DNA of 11,761 nt from Euryarchaeota archaeon UBA182. GTDB taxonomy: Archaea; Thermoplasmatota; Poseidoniia; Poseidoniales; Thalassarchaeaceae. Below the pieces are notes generated by a model. That model was not told the origin of the DNA, made no database searches, and worked only from the letters and a program-made list of their open reading frames with translations. The stretch is from the NCBI GenBank assembly GCA_002495675.1, contig DAGH01000018.1:16093-27853 (forward strand), read 5' to 3'. Each line of letters begins with the position of its first letter. Positions within the stretch are counted from its first letter, which is position 1. The translations under genes and the position numbers were made by a program. Shown here piece by piece: positions 1 to 6,117 of this stretch.

Positions 1-1749
1 TTGTTGATTGCCAGAACAATACCGGATGATTACCTGATGATATCGAGCATCCAAGACAGTAAAAAAAATCCATCTAGCATACCAGAAGATGTTCTGGATT
101 CTTGGATAGAGCTTGCCCATCCTAGAACTAAACCATCGGAGCTCAGGAGGCGATCACAAGCACTGAAGGACAGGATCCTATTAAGGAGAAGGTCGAGAGT
201 TCCTGAAGAGACCCTAAGAAGATTTAGGGCTGATTGGGGGAATTCCCAATTCGAAGAGAAGGAAACGGCATCTGAAACGATCAGTACGAAAGATCTCGGA
301 ATCAGAGCAAGGAAAGCCCTGATCAAATGGGTGTTGCAATCCAATGAGAATATTCCAATTGCGATAGAAGTAGGTGATGACATACCTGAATATATGTTCA
401 AACAGCTATTGCGGAACAGCGTAAGACGGATTATTTTCTCAAACAGTGGGTATCAAGCCCAAGGAGTCGCCAAACTTAGTTCAGATACAACTAGGCCCCT
501 TCCTTGGGCGAGGTATACTGATCAAAATGGAATTGAGACCCCAGTACGCATCGATGACACAAAATTGAGCGTTGCAGTGGTGGATTCCAACCCCAAAAAT
601 GAACAATTGTATTCTTCTCTTCCGGTAGAACTTACGGTTTCTGAATTGAAGGATGAATACATCTCAATTGCGCTGAATGAAAAAAACGAACAAGACGACT
701 ATTGGGCTAATTTGGTGGAATCAGACCATCCAGAAGCAGCTCTCATTGCCACCCCGAGAAAGATGAGATGGAATAGGTGGAAGCGAATCAAAGGAAGAGT
801 AGATCAGAAGTGGATGGATTTAGTTGCACTCGAAGATGTTCAGGAGTCAGAATTGCATGAGTTCATCGATATTTCAGATAAGAGAAAACTACCGCTATAT
901 TCAGAAAAATTTTCTATTATGGTAAAAGATAGACCCGATTTTCCATATGAGGTTAGACCCCTCACTCCACCAGAAACCGCTTCATCAGGGGCTGCTTGGA
1001 TCGCCAGTCGACTATTGGCTTCTTCGGCAGATATATCTCCAGATATGATGAATGACCTTCGTTCTTGGGCCATACCGGCATGGCTATCAAACATTCCAGA
1101 TCGTTCTATTGATTCTCTTTCCGGAGCATATACGATCGTAGAAGAAAGAGGGAAACAAGCCCTGCTGAACAGTGTGCACATAGCATCAAGGGACAAACCC
1201 AACTCGGATTTACACACATGGTCGAGGCTCGTTAGAGTGATCGAGGGCAATGGAAGACTGACCCCTTCATTTTCAGTAAAAATAGTCAGGCAAATACCCA
1301 TGGAATGGTTTGCACCATTCGCTGAACAGATATTGTTGAACCTGTTGAGAAATGAACAATGGTGGAATAATGCGGAGCTGTGCAGCATCCCATGGGCAGC
1401 ATTAGCTCTTCGCCCTAGTGGGGAACCACATCATTTCCCAGGATCCGGCGACCTAAATCATCCCGGCCCCTCTGATGGTTTTTTGAATGCGTTAGAAGAG
1501 TCAATACGATATGGCCCCGGAATGGAAATCTTGGATGAGGCAAGTATAGCAAACATCCACGACCTCATCATGTCCTTGAGGAATGCTTCAATGGGGCTGC
1601 CCCCTTACACCGGTCGGACACATCCATTGGTTGGCTGGTTAGCCCAACCCCTCCACAAATGGCCTGAAATCGCACATACAGACCTCACAGGAGGCGATCC
1701 CCTTATCACTGCCAGGCTGTTAATCACAAGATCACGCATAATGGAATGA
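1..1749 (+). CDS. Hypothetical protein, possibly 5'-truncated by the window edge
   Basis: I do not recognise this protein. The frame is open from the first base (TTG) to a TGA at 1747-1749, giving 582 visible residues. Since it opens at the window edge, the true start may lie upstream; an internal Met stands at residue 13. No membrane segment or signal peptide is visible. Residues about 48-79 form a strongly basic helical stretch rich in Arg, followed by an acidic segment. The second half (about 330-582) is richer in Trp and Pro and looks like a soluble, mainly helical domain ending in a Pro/Gly-rich loop region and a short helix. No Walker motif, HxH cluster or zinc-binding Cys set is seen, so no function is offered. 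The next feature downstream is the GC-rich gap at 1750-2109. That it is a real gene is supported by length, amino-acid balance and the absence of a credible competing frame. Confidence 0.75.
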   Translation: MLIARTIPDDYLMISSIQDSKKNPSSIPEDVLDSWIELAHPRTKPSELRRRSQALKDRILLRRRSRVPEETLRRFRADWGNSQFEEKETASETISTKDLGIRARKALIKWVLQSNENIPIAIEVGDDIPEYMFKQLLRNSVRRIIFSNSGYQAQGVAKLSSDTTRPLPWARYTDQNGIETPVRIDDTKLSVAVVDSNPKNEQLYSSLPVELTVSELKDEYISIALNEKNEQDDYWANLVESDHPEAALIATPRKMRWNRWKRIKGRVDQKWMDLVALEDVQESELHEFIDISDKRKLPLYSEKFSIMVKDRPDFPYEVRPLTPPETASSGAAWIASRLLASSADISPDMMNDLRSWAIPAWLSNIPDRSIDSLSGAYTIVEERGKQALLNSVHIASRDKPNSDLHTWSRLVRVIEGNGRLTPSFSVKIVRQIPMEWFAPFAEQILLNLLRNEQWWNNAELCSIPWAALALRPSGEPHHFPGSGDLNHPGPSDGFLNALEESIRYGPGMEILDEASIANIHDLIMSLRNASMGLPPYTGRTHPLVGWLAQPLHKWPEIAHTDLTGGDPLITARLLITRSRIME

Positions 1750-1758
1750 AGAGCCTCG

Positions 1759-1766
1759 TTATAATT
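1759..1766 (+). promoter_or_regulatory. TATA-like box ahead of the structured locus
   Basis: The AT-rich octamer TTATAATT lies 9 nt after the stop codon of the upstream gene. Archaeal TATA boxes are centred about 25-27 nt before the start of transcription, so this one would start RNA near 1788-1792. That is where the 5' strand of the proposed terminal helix of the structured locus begins (1791). No BRE of convincing quality is seen. The call rests on position and composition only. Confidence 0.35.
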
Positions 1767-1790
1767 CCATGATTTCATAATCACCATCCT

Positions 1791-2106
1791 CTCTGCTACA
1801 GGTGCCCGAACGGCAACACCACGTTGACGATGCCCCCACGCCGGAGGACTAGAATGAAACGTGGTACCACGTTTAGGGTGACCGGACGACGAAGACCCTT
1901 GTGACCTTTGGAATGATCAACGGAGCAATCGTACGGATGGATGATGATGGGTCCCCAGACGACTACGGAATGACTCATGGGACAACCCCATCATCCTACA
2001 GACGTCCCGGGGTGGGTCAGGGCCCGGAGCCATCGCGATGATGGAGCCCGTTACGCCCCGGGGCACATCTTCCGCAGTCCTCAAGTTCGATGCCCGCCAT
2101 GCAGAG
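1791..2106 (+). ncRNA. Candidate structured RNA or long structured leader of the CoA gene
   Basis: This stretch has no credible coding frame and is GC-rich (179 of the 300 bases 1801-2100 by hand count). It can be drawn as compatible nested helices: a terminal helix 1791-1796 with 2101-2106 (6 bp); a long-range helix 1844-1850 with 2076-2082 (7 bp); hairpins 1801-1804/1817-1820, 1857-1863/1868-1874 (7 bp, GTAC loop) and 1875-1879/1895-1899; an arm 1943-1951/1987-1995 (9 bp) continued by 1952-1955/1979-1982 (4 bp); and an arm 2004-2014/2054-2064 (11 bp, two G-U pairs) capped by 2030-2034/2040-2044. All pairs were checked by eye on the plus strand. Length and layout recall archaeal SRP RNA, but the GGAA loop and AGCAG of SRP helix 8 are missing, as is the GAGGAAAGTCC core of RNase P RNA. 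It may be an independent ncRNA or the 5' leader of the gene starting at 2110. The minus strand could fold similarly, so the strand rests on the TATA-like box. Confidence 0.4.
1857..1874. repeat. Perfect 18-bp palindrome within the structured locus
   Basis: AAACGTGGTACCACGTTT equals its own reverse complement over all 18 bases. As DNA it could bind a dimeric regulator; as RNA it gives a 7-bp stem with a GTAC loop. A further CCACGTT copy at 1819-1825 can pair with AACGTGG at 1858-1864 in competition with the local hairpin, so two mutually exclusive folds are possible. Confidence 0.6.
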
Positions 2107-2109
2107 GTC

Positions 2110-3126
2110 ATGTACCAACACGGCCTGATGGGTGGTACCTTTGATCGGGTCCATGCCGGTCATTTGCGACTGATAAGTGAAGGATTGAAAAATTGCAAAT
2201 TTCTGGAGATTTGGATTACCAGTGACAAAATTGCCCAAGAAAAGGACTGGAGATGCTGGTCAGAAGAGAAAAGGAAATCCACAATCAAACAGAGTCTTAC
2301 CCAACAACAACTTGGTAGAATGACCTTTGGCACCCTAGAAGACACCATCGGGCCCGCTATCGATCACCCTCGTGCTGATGTTATTTTTTGCACTAGCGAC
2401 ACTGCAAACAGTTGCAAGCAAATCAATACTAAACGCGCCCAGAATGGGATCAAGCCATTGAATATAATTGTCGTAGAGCATGAGAAAGGCGAAGATGGGG
2501 CATTGATCTCAAGTTCAAAAATAAGGGATGGTTTGATCGACCAGACTGGCATGCTATTCAAGACAACAGAGATTCTACAATTCACCAGATTCATGACAGA
2601 TGACGTTCAATCCGCTTTGAAAGATCCGTTTGGAAAACTTCACCATGGCCCGGAGGAAGATCCAACCTTGGCATTGAAATCTGCACTTGGGGAGTTGAAT
2701 GGTAGGGAGCCAATTGTATCTGTCGGGGACGTCACTACATGGGGCTTGTTGAAAATTGGGGTGACTCCAGGCATCGCGATTGTAGATGGGATGACTAAAC
2801 GCAGCCCTTGGAATCTAGCTGATGAGATAGATAGAACGAGATTTGATGAGGTGATAGAGGTGAAGAATCCAGCTGGCTCAATCACATCAGGGTTGTTTCG
2901 TGCCTGTGATCTCGTGGTGAGTCATCTTAGGTCAGGAAGGAGCAGTATTGTGATAGTCGATGGGGAAGAAGACCTTGCTCCAATCCCCTTGCATTTGATG
3001 TTGCCACTTGGATCCGTAGTTCTGTATGGTCAACCGAATAAAGGGATAGTGGCGAGGGTCACTGATCTACTAGTGAAGGAAAATTGCAGGAAGATCGTCA
3101 GTCAAATGACGAGAGCAACCAATTGA
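2110..3126 (+). CDS. coaD: Fused phosphopantetheine adenylyltransferase and GTP-dependent dephospho-CoA kinase
   Basis: This is a two-domain cytosolic enzyme predicted to carry out the last two steps of CoA synthesis: adenylylation of 4'-phosphopantetheine to dephospho-CoA, then 3'-phosphorylation to CoA. Numbered from Met at 2110 (338 residues), the N-terminal nucleotidyltransferase domain shows GGTFDRVHAGH at 8-18, with the HxGH nucleotide-binding signature at 15-18, and ISSSKIR at 134-140. From about residue 170 the archaeal DUF359/COG1909 domain follows: GDVTT 206-210, VKNPAGSIT 251-259, VDGEEDL 283-289 and GQPNKG 307-312, all hallmarks of the GTP-dependent kinase family. The frame is open upstream to 2038, but I prefer 2110 because archaeal adenylyltransferases usually have only a few residues before GGTFD and the upstream sequence looks like RNA; ATG 2128 is an alternative. 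No well-spaced ribosome-binding site precedes either. The gene ends 7 nt from the stop of the convergent membrane-protein gene. Confidence 0.9.
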   Translation: MYQHGLMGGTFDRVHAGHLRLISEGLKNCKFLEIWITSDKIAQEKDWRCWSEEKRKSTIKQSLTQQQLGRMTFGTLEDTIGPAIDHPRADVIFCTSDTANSCKQINTKRAQNGIKPLNIIVVEHEKGEDGALISSSKIRDGLIDQTGMLFKTTEILQFTRFMTDDVQSALKDPFGKLHHGPEEDPTLALKSALGELNGREPIVSVGDVTTWGLLKIGVTPGIAIVDGMTKRSPWNLADEIDRTRFDEVIEVKNPAGSITSGLFRACDLVVSHLRSGRSSIVIVDGEEDLAPIPLHLMLPLGSVVLYGQPNKGIVARVTDLLVKENCRKIVSQMTRATN

Positions 3127-3133
3127 TAGACCA

Positions 3134-3652
3134 TCATTCAATTGAATCATCTAGGGCTTCTATACCAAGCCCTCCCACTATCATAACCATGCATACGGAG
3201 TAGATTCCAGGATCAACCCAAGTGGTGTAAATCATTGACCAGACAACGTACAATAGAAAGCCTCCTACAACCATCCAGTTTGATAATATTTGGCTCACAC
3301 CCCCATTCGCATCCAACATCTTCACTGGCCTTTGAATAACCGACCGGACGAAACTGTCCATGCTGATGGTTGATTGAATGCCTTTAGTTCCAATGAATAT
3401 CAAAAGAATGGATAGTCCTATTGCCACAATGTCACCCGAGTTAAACGAGATTGAAGTGTGCTCAGAATATGCATCAGCCAGAGTCGAGCCTGAAAAGAAA
3501 CCTAACCACTCAATCCTTTGGCCAGGGGCAAAGGCCCCAACTAGTATATTTATGACTGAAACGAGCGCTAGCCAAGCCCCTATACAGAAAGAAAAGATCG
3601 ACAGGAAACCACTCGGTTTGGTGACTTCATCCTTCCACGAACTTTCGGACAT
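3134..3652 (-). CDS. Small membrane protein with four predicted helices
   Basis: I do not recognise a family. The 172-residue protein starts with a short polar segment (MSESSWKDEV) and has four hydrophobic stretches at about residues 16-42, 73-92, 122-144 and 148-166. A loop of about 30 residues containing Trp and Ser/Thr joins the first two helices, a basic segment (about 100-112, FVRSVIQRPVK) joins the second and third, and an acidic end (EALDDSIE) follows the last. By the positive-inside rule the basic segment would face the cytoplasm, but this is only a hint. No catalytic or metal-binding motif is visible. It begins 54 nt after the orc1 stop on the same strand and may be co-transcribed with orc1; a GGTG sequence about 11 nt before the ATG is a weak ribosome-binding candidate. 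The gene ends tail to tail with the CoA gene. Confidence 0.75.
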   Translation of the reverse strand: MSESSWKDEVTKPSGFLSIFSFCIGAWLALVSVINILVGAFAPGQRIEWLGFFSGSTLADAYSEHTSISFNSGDIVAIGLSILLIFIGTKGIQSTISMDSFVRSVIQRPVKMLDANGGVSQILSNWMVVGGFLLYVVWSMIYTTWVDPGIYSVCMVMIVGGLGIEALDDSIE

Positions 3653-3706
3653 TGGTCCCGCCCACCAAAGGCCTCTGTTTAATCGTTACCGGAATGAAGA
3701 TAATCA

Positions 3707-4945
3707 TCAAAGGGGTCTTTGAAGTCGGTATTTTGATTTGGATGCTTCTTCAATCATAGGTTCAGAGTCTTTCATTTCTGTCATAACATCTAATGATTCA
3801 GGTAGAGCAGAATTAATCTGTTTGCTCCTCCCACCTCGCCCTTTGCTAACATTTCTAGCAATGATGATACCAAGACTGTCCAACTCGTTCAATAAAGAGG
3901 AGATCCTTCTTGGGGTGAGTGGTTCAATCATTATCCTCATGCAAACCTCAGCGTAAGTTCTGTAGATTTCGCCAGTTGAAATATTCTTGAGACCGTTTTC
4001 CTCGTTTATGCAGATTGAAAACAACAGTATCTTTTGTTGAAGTGGTAGGGTTCGCAAGACTGGTGTGAGTTGATCATGTTCGAGTTGGTTTTGAGCTAAA
4101 CGGACGTGCCCCCTATCAACTAGGTCATGTCCCATTTGCTGGGCCTTTTTCACGGCAATCCTCAGTAAATCCAACGCTCTTCTTGCATCCCCATGTTCTT
4201 GAGCAGCTAAGGCCGAACAGAGTCCGACTACACTCTGATCTAAGACGCCATCACGAATGCCATGTCGCACTCTTTCCTGTAATATGTCATTGATTTGATT
4301 GGCTCCGTAGGGATGGAATACAAGATCGATTTGAGCGAGCCTTGAGGCAACCTGGGGGGTCAGCATCTTCGTGAAATGAAGATCATTGCTTATTCCAATT
4401 ATGCAACACTTCGAAGACTCGAGTTCAAGATTCAAATTCGTTAGGCTGTAGATTATGGAGTCACCATTCTTGGAGACCAGATGATCTATCTCGTCCAGCA
4501 CTATCACGTGTATTCCTCCCCTTCTATCCATCCTTCTTCGAAACTCTTCCAGTACTCTGTCGGTGGGCCATCCGGTGAATGGAATCTTTGTGTCTCCAGC
4601 CCTTTCCAAACGATTTGCTAGGCCCTGAATAACTCGGTATTTTGTATTCACAGTCCTACAGTTTATGGTGTACGCCTTTACTGCTGTTCCATTTGATTTC
4701 CCCTTACTTTTCAGTTGTTTGAGAACGGTCTTTGTGACTATTGTCTTTCCGGATCCGGGAACACCATAGAGAAGCATGTTTGAGGGTATGTGCCCCCTCA
4801 AGGCTTCAACCAAGTTTTCCCCAAGTCCTCTGACTTCTTTTTCTCTGTGTGGCAGACTGTCGGGCTCAAAGCCATGCTCGAATGCCTGACGGTCTACGAA
4901 AAGTGAATCTGATTCAATCAACGAGTCGAAGATGTTCTCTCTCAT
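3707..4945 (-). CDS. orc1: Orc1/Cdc6 replication initiator ATPase
   Basis: This 412-residue AAA+ protein recognises archaeal replication origins and is thought to help load the MCM helicase. Visible motifs in order: Walker A GVPGSGKT at 61-68; Walker B VIVLDEID at 147-154; sensor 1 GISND at 184-188; a likely arginine finger in ASRL at about 202; and sensor 2 GDARRALDLLR at 252-262. A winged-helix DNA-binding domain covers about 300-380, with a Gly/Arg-rich wing KGRGGRSK at 368-375. Length and order are normal for archaeal Orc1/Cdc6. The ATG at 4945 is supported by a TATA-like A-tract about 22 nt upstream, which would give a leaderless transcript. A charged tail of about 30 residues follows the winged helix and is probably flexible. 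The gene sits next to a 268-nt gap that may be its origin, a common arrangement in archaea. Whether it is the only initiator in this genome cannot be told. Confidence 0.95.
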   Translation of the reverse strand: MRENIFDSLIESDSLFVDRQAFEHGFEPDSLPHREKEVRGLGENLVEALRGHIPSNMLLYGVPGSGKTIVTKTVLKQLKSKGKSNGTAVKAYTINCRTVNTKYRVIQGLANRLERAGDTKIPFTGWPTDRVLEEFRRRMDRRGGIHVIVLDEIDHLVSKNGDSIIYSLTNLNLELESSKCCIIGISNDLHFTKMLTPQVASRLAQIDLVFHPYGANQINDILQERVRHGIRDGVLDQSVVGLCSALAAQEHGDARRALDLLRIAVKKAQQMGHDLVDRGHVRLAQNQLEHDQLTPVLRTLPLQQKILLFSICINEENGLKNISTGEIYRTYAEVCMRIMIEPLTPRRISSLLNELDSLGIIIARNVSKGRGGRSKQINSALPESLDVMTEMKDSEPMIEEASKSKYRLQRPL

Positions 4946-5213
4946 TTTCGTTTCGACCTCGTTTTTTTATCTGGCTGGCAGGTTCGCTGCTGGACCTCGA
5001 CAGCCCAAATGCGCAGGATCCCCGCGACGGACTTATTGATAATAAACGTCGCCTTTAACTTGACCAAACTACGGTTTGTTTTATGCAGCATTATCGATAT
5101 AAATGAACCTCGTAAATTGATCCATACTAGCACTTTTTTTACAAATCTCGACTCTAGATTCTCAGATCTCAGGCGAGAAAGCCGAACAACATCTGGAGGA
5201 CATTTATGAGATT
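4946..5213. other. Intergenic region upstream of orc1, candidate replication origin
   Basis: No convincing gene lies in these 268 bases. A GC-rich patch (about 4970-5030) is followed by an AT-rich stretch (about 5031-5150). The AT-rich part holds TTATTGATAATAA (5033-5045, 5-bp arms around GAT), CAAAC-TACG-GTTTG (5065-5078), a TATCGATATAAA segment (5092-5103) and a T-run near 5130-5140. Archaeal origins often sit beside orc1/cdc6 and combine an AT-rich unwinding element with inverted initiator boxes. No classical ORB or mini-ORB with a G-string was found, so this rests on location and composition. Confidence 0.25.
4962..4971 (-). promoter_or_regulatory. TATA-like promoter element of orc1
   Basis: Read on the minus strand this is GATAAAAAAA, an A-rich TATA-type element whose centre lies about 22 nt before the ATG at 4945. 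Archaeal transcription begins about 25 nt downstream of the TATA centre, so the mRNA would begin at or near the A of the start codon, that is, leaderless or nearly so. This also supports the choice of start. Confidence 0.5.
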
Positions 5214-6005
5214 CTAGCCCCCCTTCATCTCAAAAGATCCATCCTCATGCACGACCAAGTGGTCACCATCCTCCAACTGATGTACATTGGGAGGCAAATC
5301 CGGCTTGAGGAATCCAGAATCCCTATCTCCCCCGGAAGCAAAGTTGTGAGTGACCAAAATTTTCTTTTCAGCATGCCTCTCACTGAAAGAAGCAATGTCC
5401 GAGGGTGTGTGGTGGTATGGGAAATTTCCAATATCCGGCATTCCCATCTCCAATAGAATGGCATCAGATGAATGAGCCCTATTCTCGATCTCATCACATG
5501 GTCCAGAATCGCCGCAATGCAATAGTCTGAACCCACTCTTGTGACTTAACACATACCCATGGGGATCTGTTTCTGGAGTATGATGAACAGGGAATCTTAC
5601 ATAGCTCCAACCAGTATCACCTAGAGAGAGAGATTCACTTGTCTCCCATTCGAATTGATTTTTTATGAATCGGCCAAGATCGCCCGGAAAACCAATCTCG
5701 CAGAGATTAGTCAAAATGGACTGCCCACCCGGCCTAAGGTATATGGTCAGATCACATTCATTCAAACGATCTGAAATGTATCTCCTATCTAACATGAAGA
5801 ACGGAATTCCGAATGTATGATCACCGTGCCAGTGCGTGATCAACACGTGGTTTATGTCAGAAGCATCAAGACCCATTGACCTTAGTTGAGGCATCACAGT
5901 CGGGGGAAGATCAACGAGGATATTGCGATCGATACACAAACAGGCGTGGAGCCTTCCTGGAGGTGCAAAAGCATTCCCAGTCCCTATGAAGTCGATACGA
6001 CTCAT
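5214..6005 (-). CDS. Metallo-beta-lactamase-fold hydrolase, RNase Z-like
   Basis: This 263-residue cytosolic protein belongs to the metallo-beta-lactamase fold, in the broad group with RNase Z and class III cyclic-nucleotide phosphodiesterases. The start MSRIDFIGTGNAF has the usual beta strand and GTGNA turn. The zinc site is visible: THWHGDH at 57-63 (HxHxDH), a further His at 141-142, Asp 166 in GDSG, and His 220 in VTHN. Length is near that of short RNase Z proteins (about 300), but I do not see the extended exosite arm of tRNA 3'-processing enzymes, so tRNA processing is not certain; another phosphodiester or lactone substrate is possible. It is transcribed away from the reductase operon, with about 110 nt between them that hold a 7-bp inverted repeat. 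The ATG at 6005 is preferred because it lies directly before the first conserved strand. Confidence 0.85.
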   Translation of the reverse strand: MSRIDFIGTGNAFAPPGRLHACLCIDRNILVDLPPTVMPQLRSMGLDASDINHVLITHWHGDHTFGIPFFMLDRRYISDRLNECDLTIYLRPGGQSILTNLCEIGFPGDLGRFIKNQFEWETSESLSLGDTGWSYVRFPVHHTPETDPHGYVLSHKSGFRLLHCGDSGPCDEIENRAHSSDAILLEMGMPDIGNFPYHHTPSDIASFSERHAEKKILVTHNFASGGDRDSGFLKPDLPPNVHQLEDGDHLVVHEDGSFEMKGG

Positions 6006-6039
6006 GTACCTACGAAGGGGTCTGCATGCTTGACAACTT

Positions 6040-6067
6040 CGCTAAACCCTATTCACTTTCTTTAGCG
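6040..6067. repeat. Inverted repeat in the divergent promoter region
   Basis: CGCTAAA at 6040-6046 and its reverse complement TTTAGCG at 6061-6067 are separated by 14 bases and lie between two divergently transcribed genes (starts at 6005 and about 6118). Arm length, spacing and position suit an operator for a dimeric regulator that could control one or both genes. A weak AT-rich element TTTTGATAA (6069-6077) lies just beyond the right arm, where a plus-strand TATA box would be expected, so a bound regulator could block it. Seven-base arms can occur by chance. Confidence 0.35.
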
Positions 6068-6117
6068 ATTTTGATAAGGGGCCACCGACTAAGTTGCCTC
6101 ATAGGGGAATGACCGAG

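Noticed and set aside
840..1388. 182-codon minus-strand frame inside the first gene
   Set aside because: It lies wholly within a long plus-strand gene, has no recognisable domain and an unnatural Ser/Cys-rich composition typical of antisense reading.
2081..2100. T-loop-like string AAGTTCGATGCC suggesting a tRNA
   Set aside because: The bases on either side do not pair as a T-arm, and no D-arm, anticodon arm or acceptor stem can be built around it.
1791..2106. Assignment of the structured locus to SRP (7S) RNA or RNase P RNA
   Set aside because: Size, terminal helix and a GGTCAGG string at 2015-2021 recall SRP RNA, but the universal GGAA loop and AGCAG side of helix 8 are not found on either strand. 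The GAGGAAAGTCC and ACAGAA/GGCTTA cores of RNase P RNA are also missing.
2038..2109. Upstream extension of the CoA fusion gene to ATG 2038
   Set aside because: The added 24 residues do not resemble the start of archaeal adenylyltransferases, which begin a few residues before GGTFD, and the bases take part in the 2004-2064 and 2076-2106 helices.
1796..2238. Short minus-strand open frames across the structured locus
   Set aside because: They are short, overlap each other, have skewed composition from the GC-rich sequence, and run into the well-supported CoA gene on the other strand.
5009..5209. 66-codon plus-strand frame in the gap upstream of orc1
   Set aside because: It has no ribosome-binding site, no recognisable motif, and lies across the AT-rich repeats; most likely a chance frame.
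4946..5213. Classical origin recognition boxes (ORB or mini-ORB)
   Set aside because: No copy of the TTCCAGTGGAAAC-type core with a G-string was found on either strand; the origin proposal therefore rests only on location and composition.
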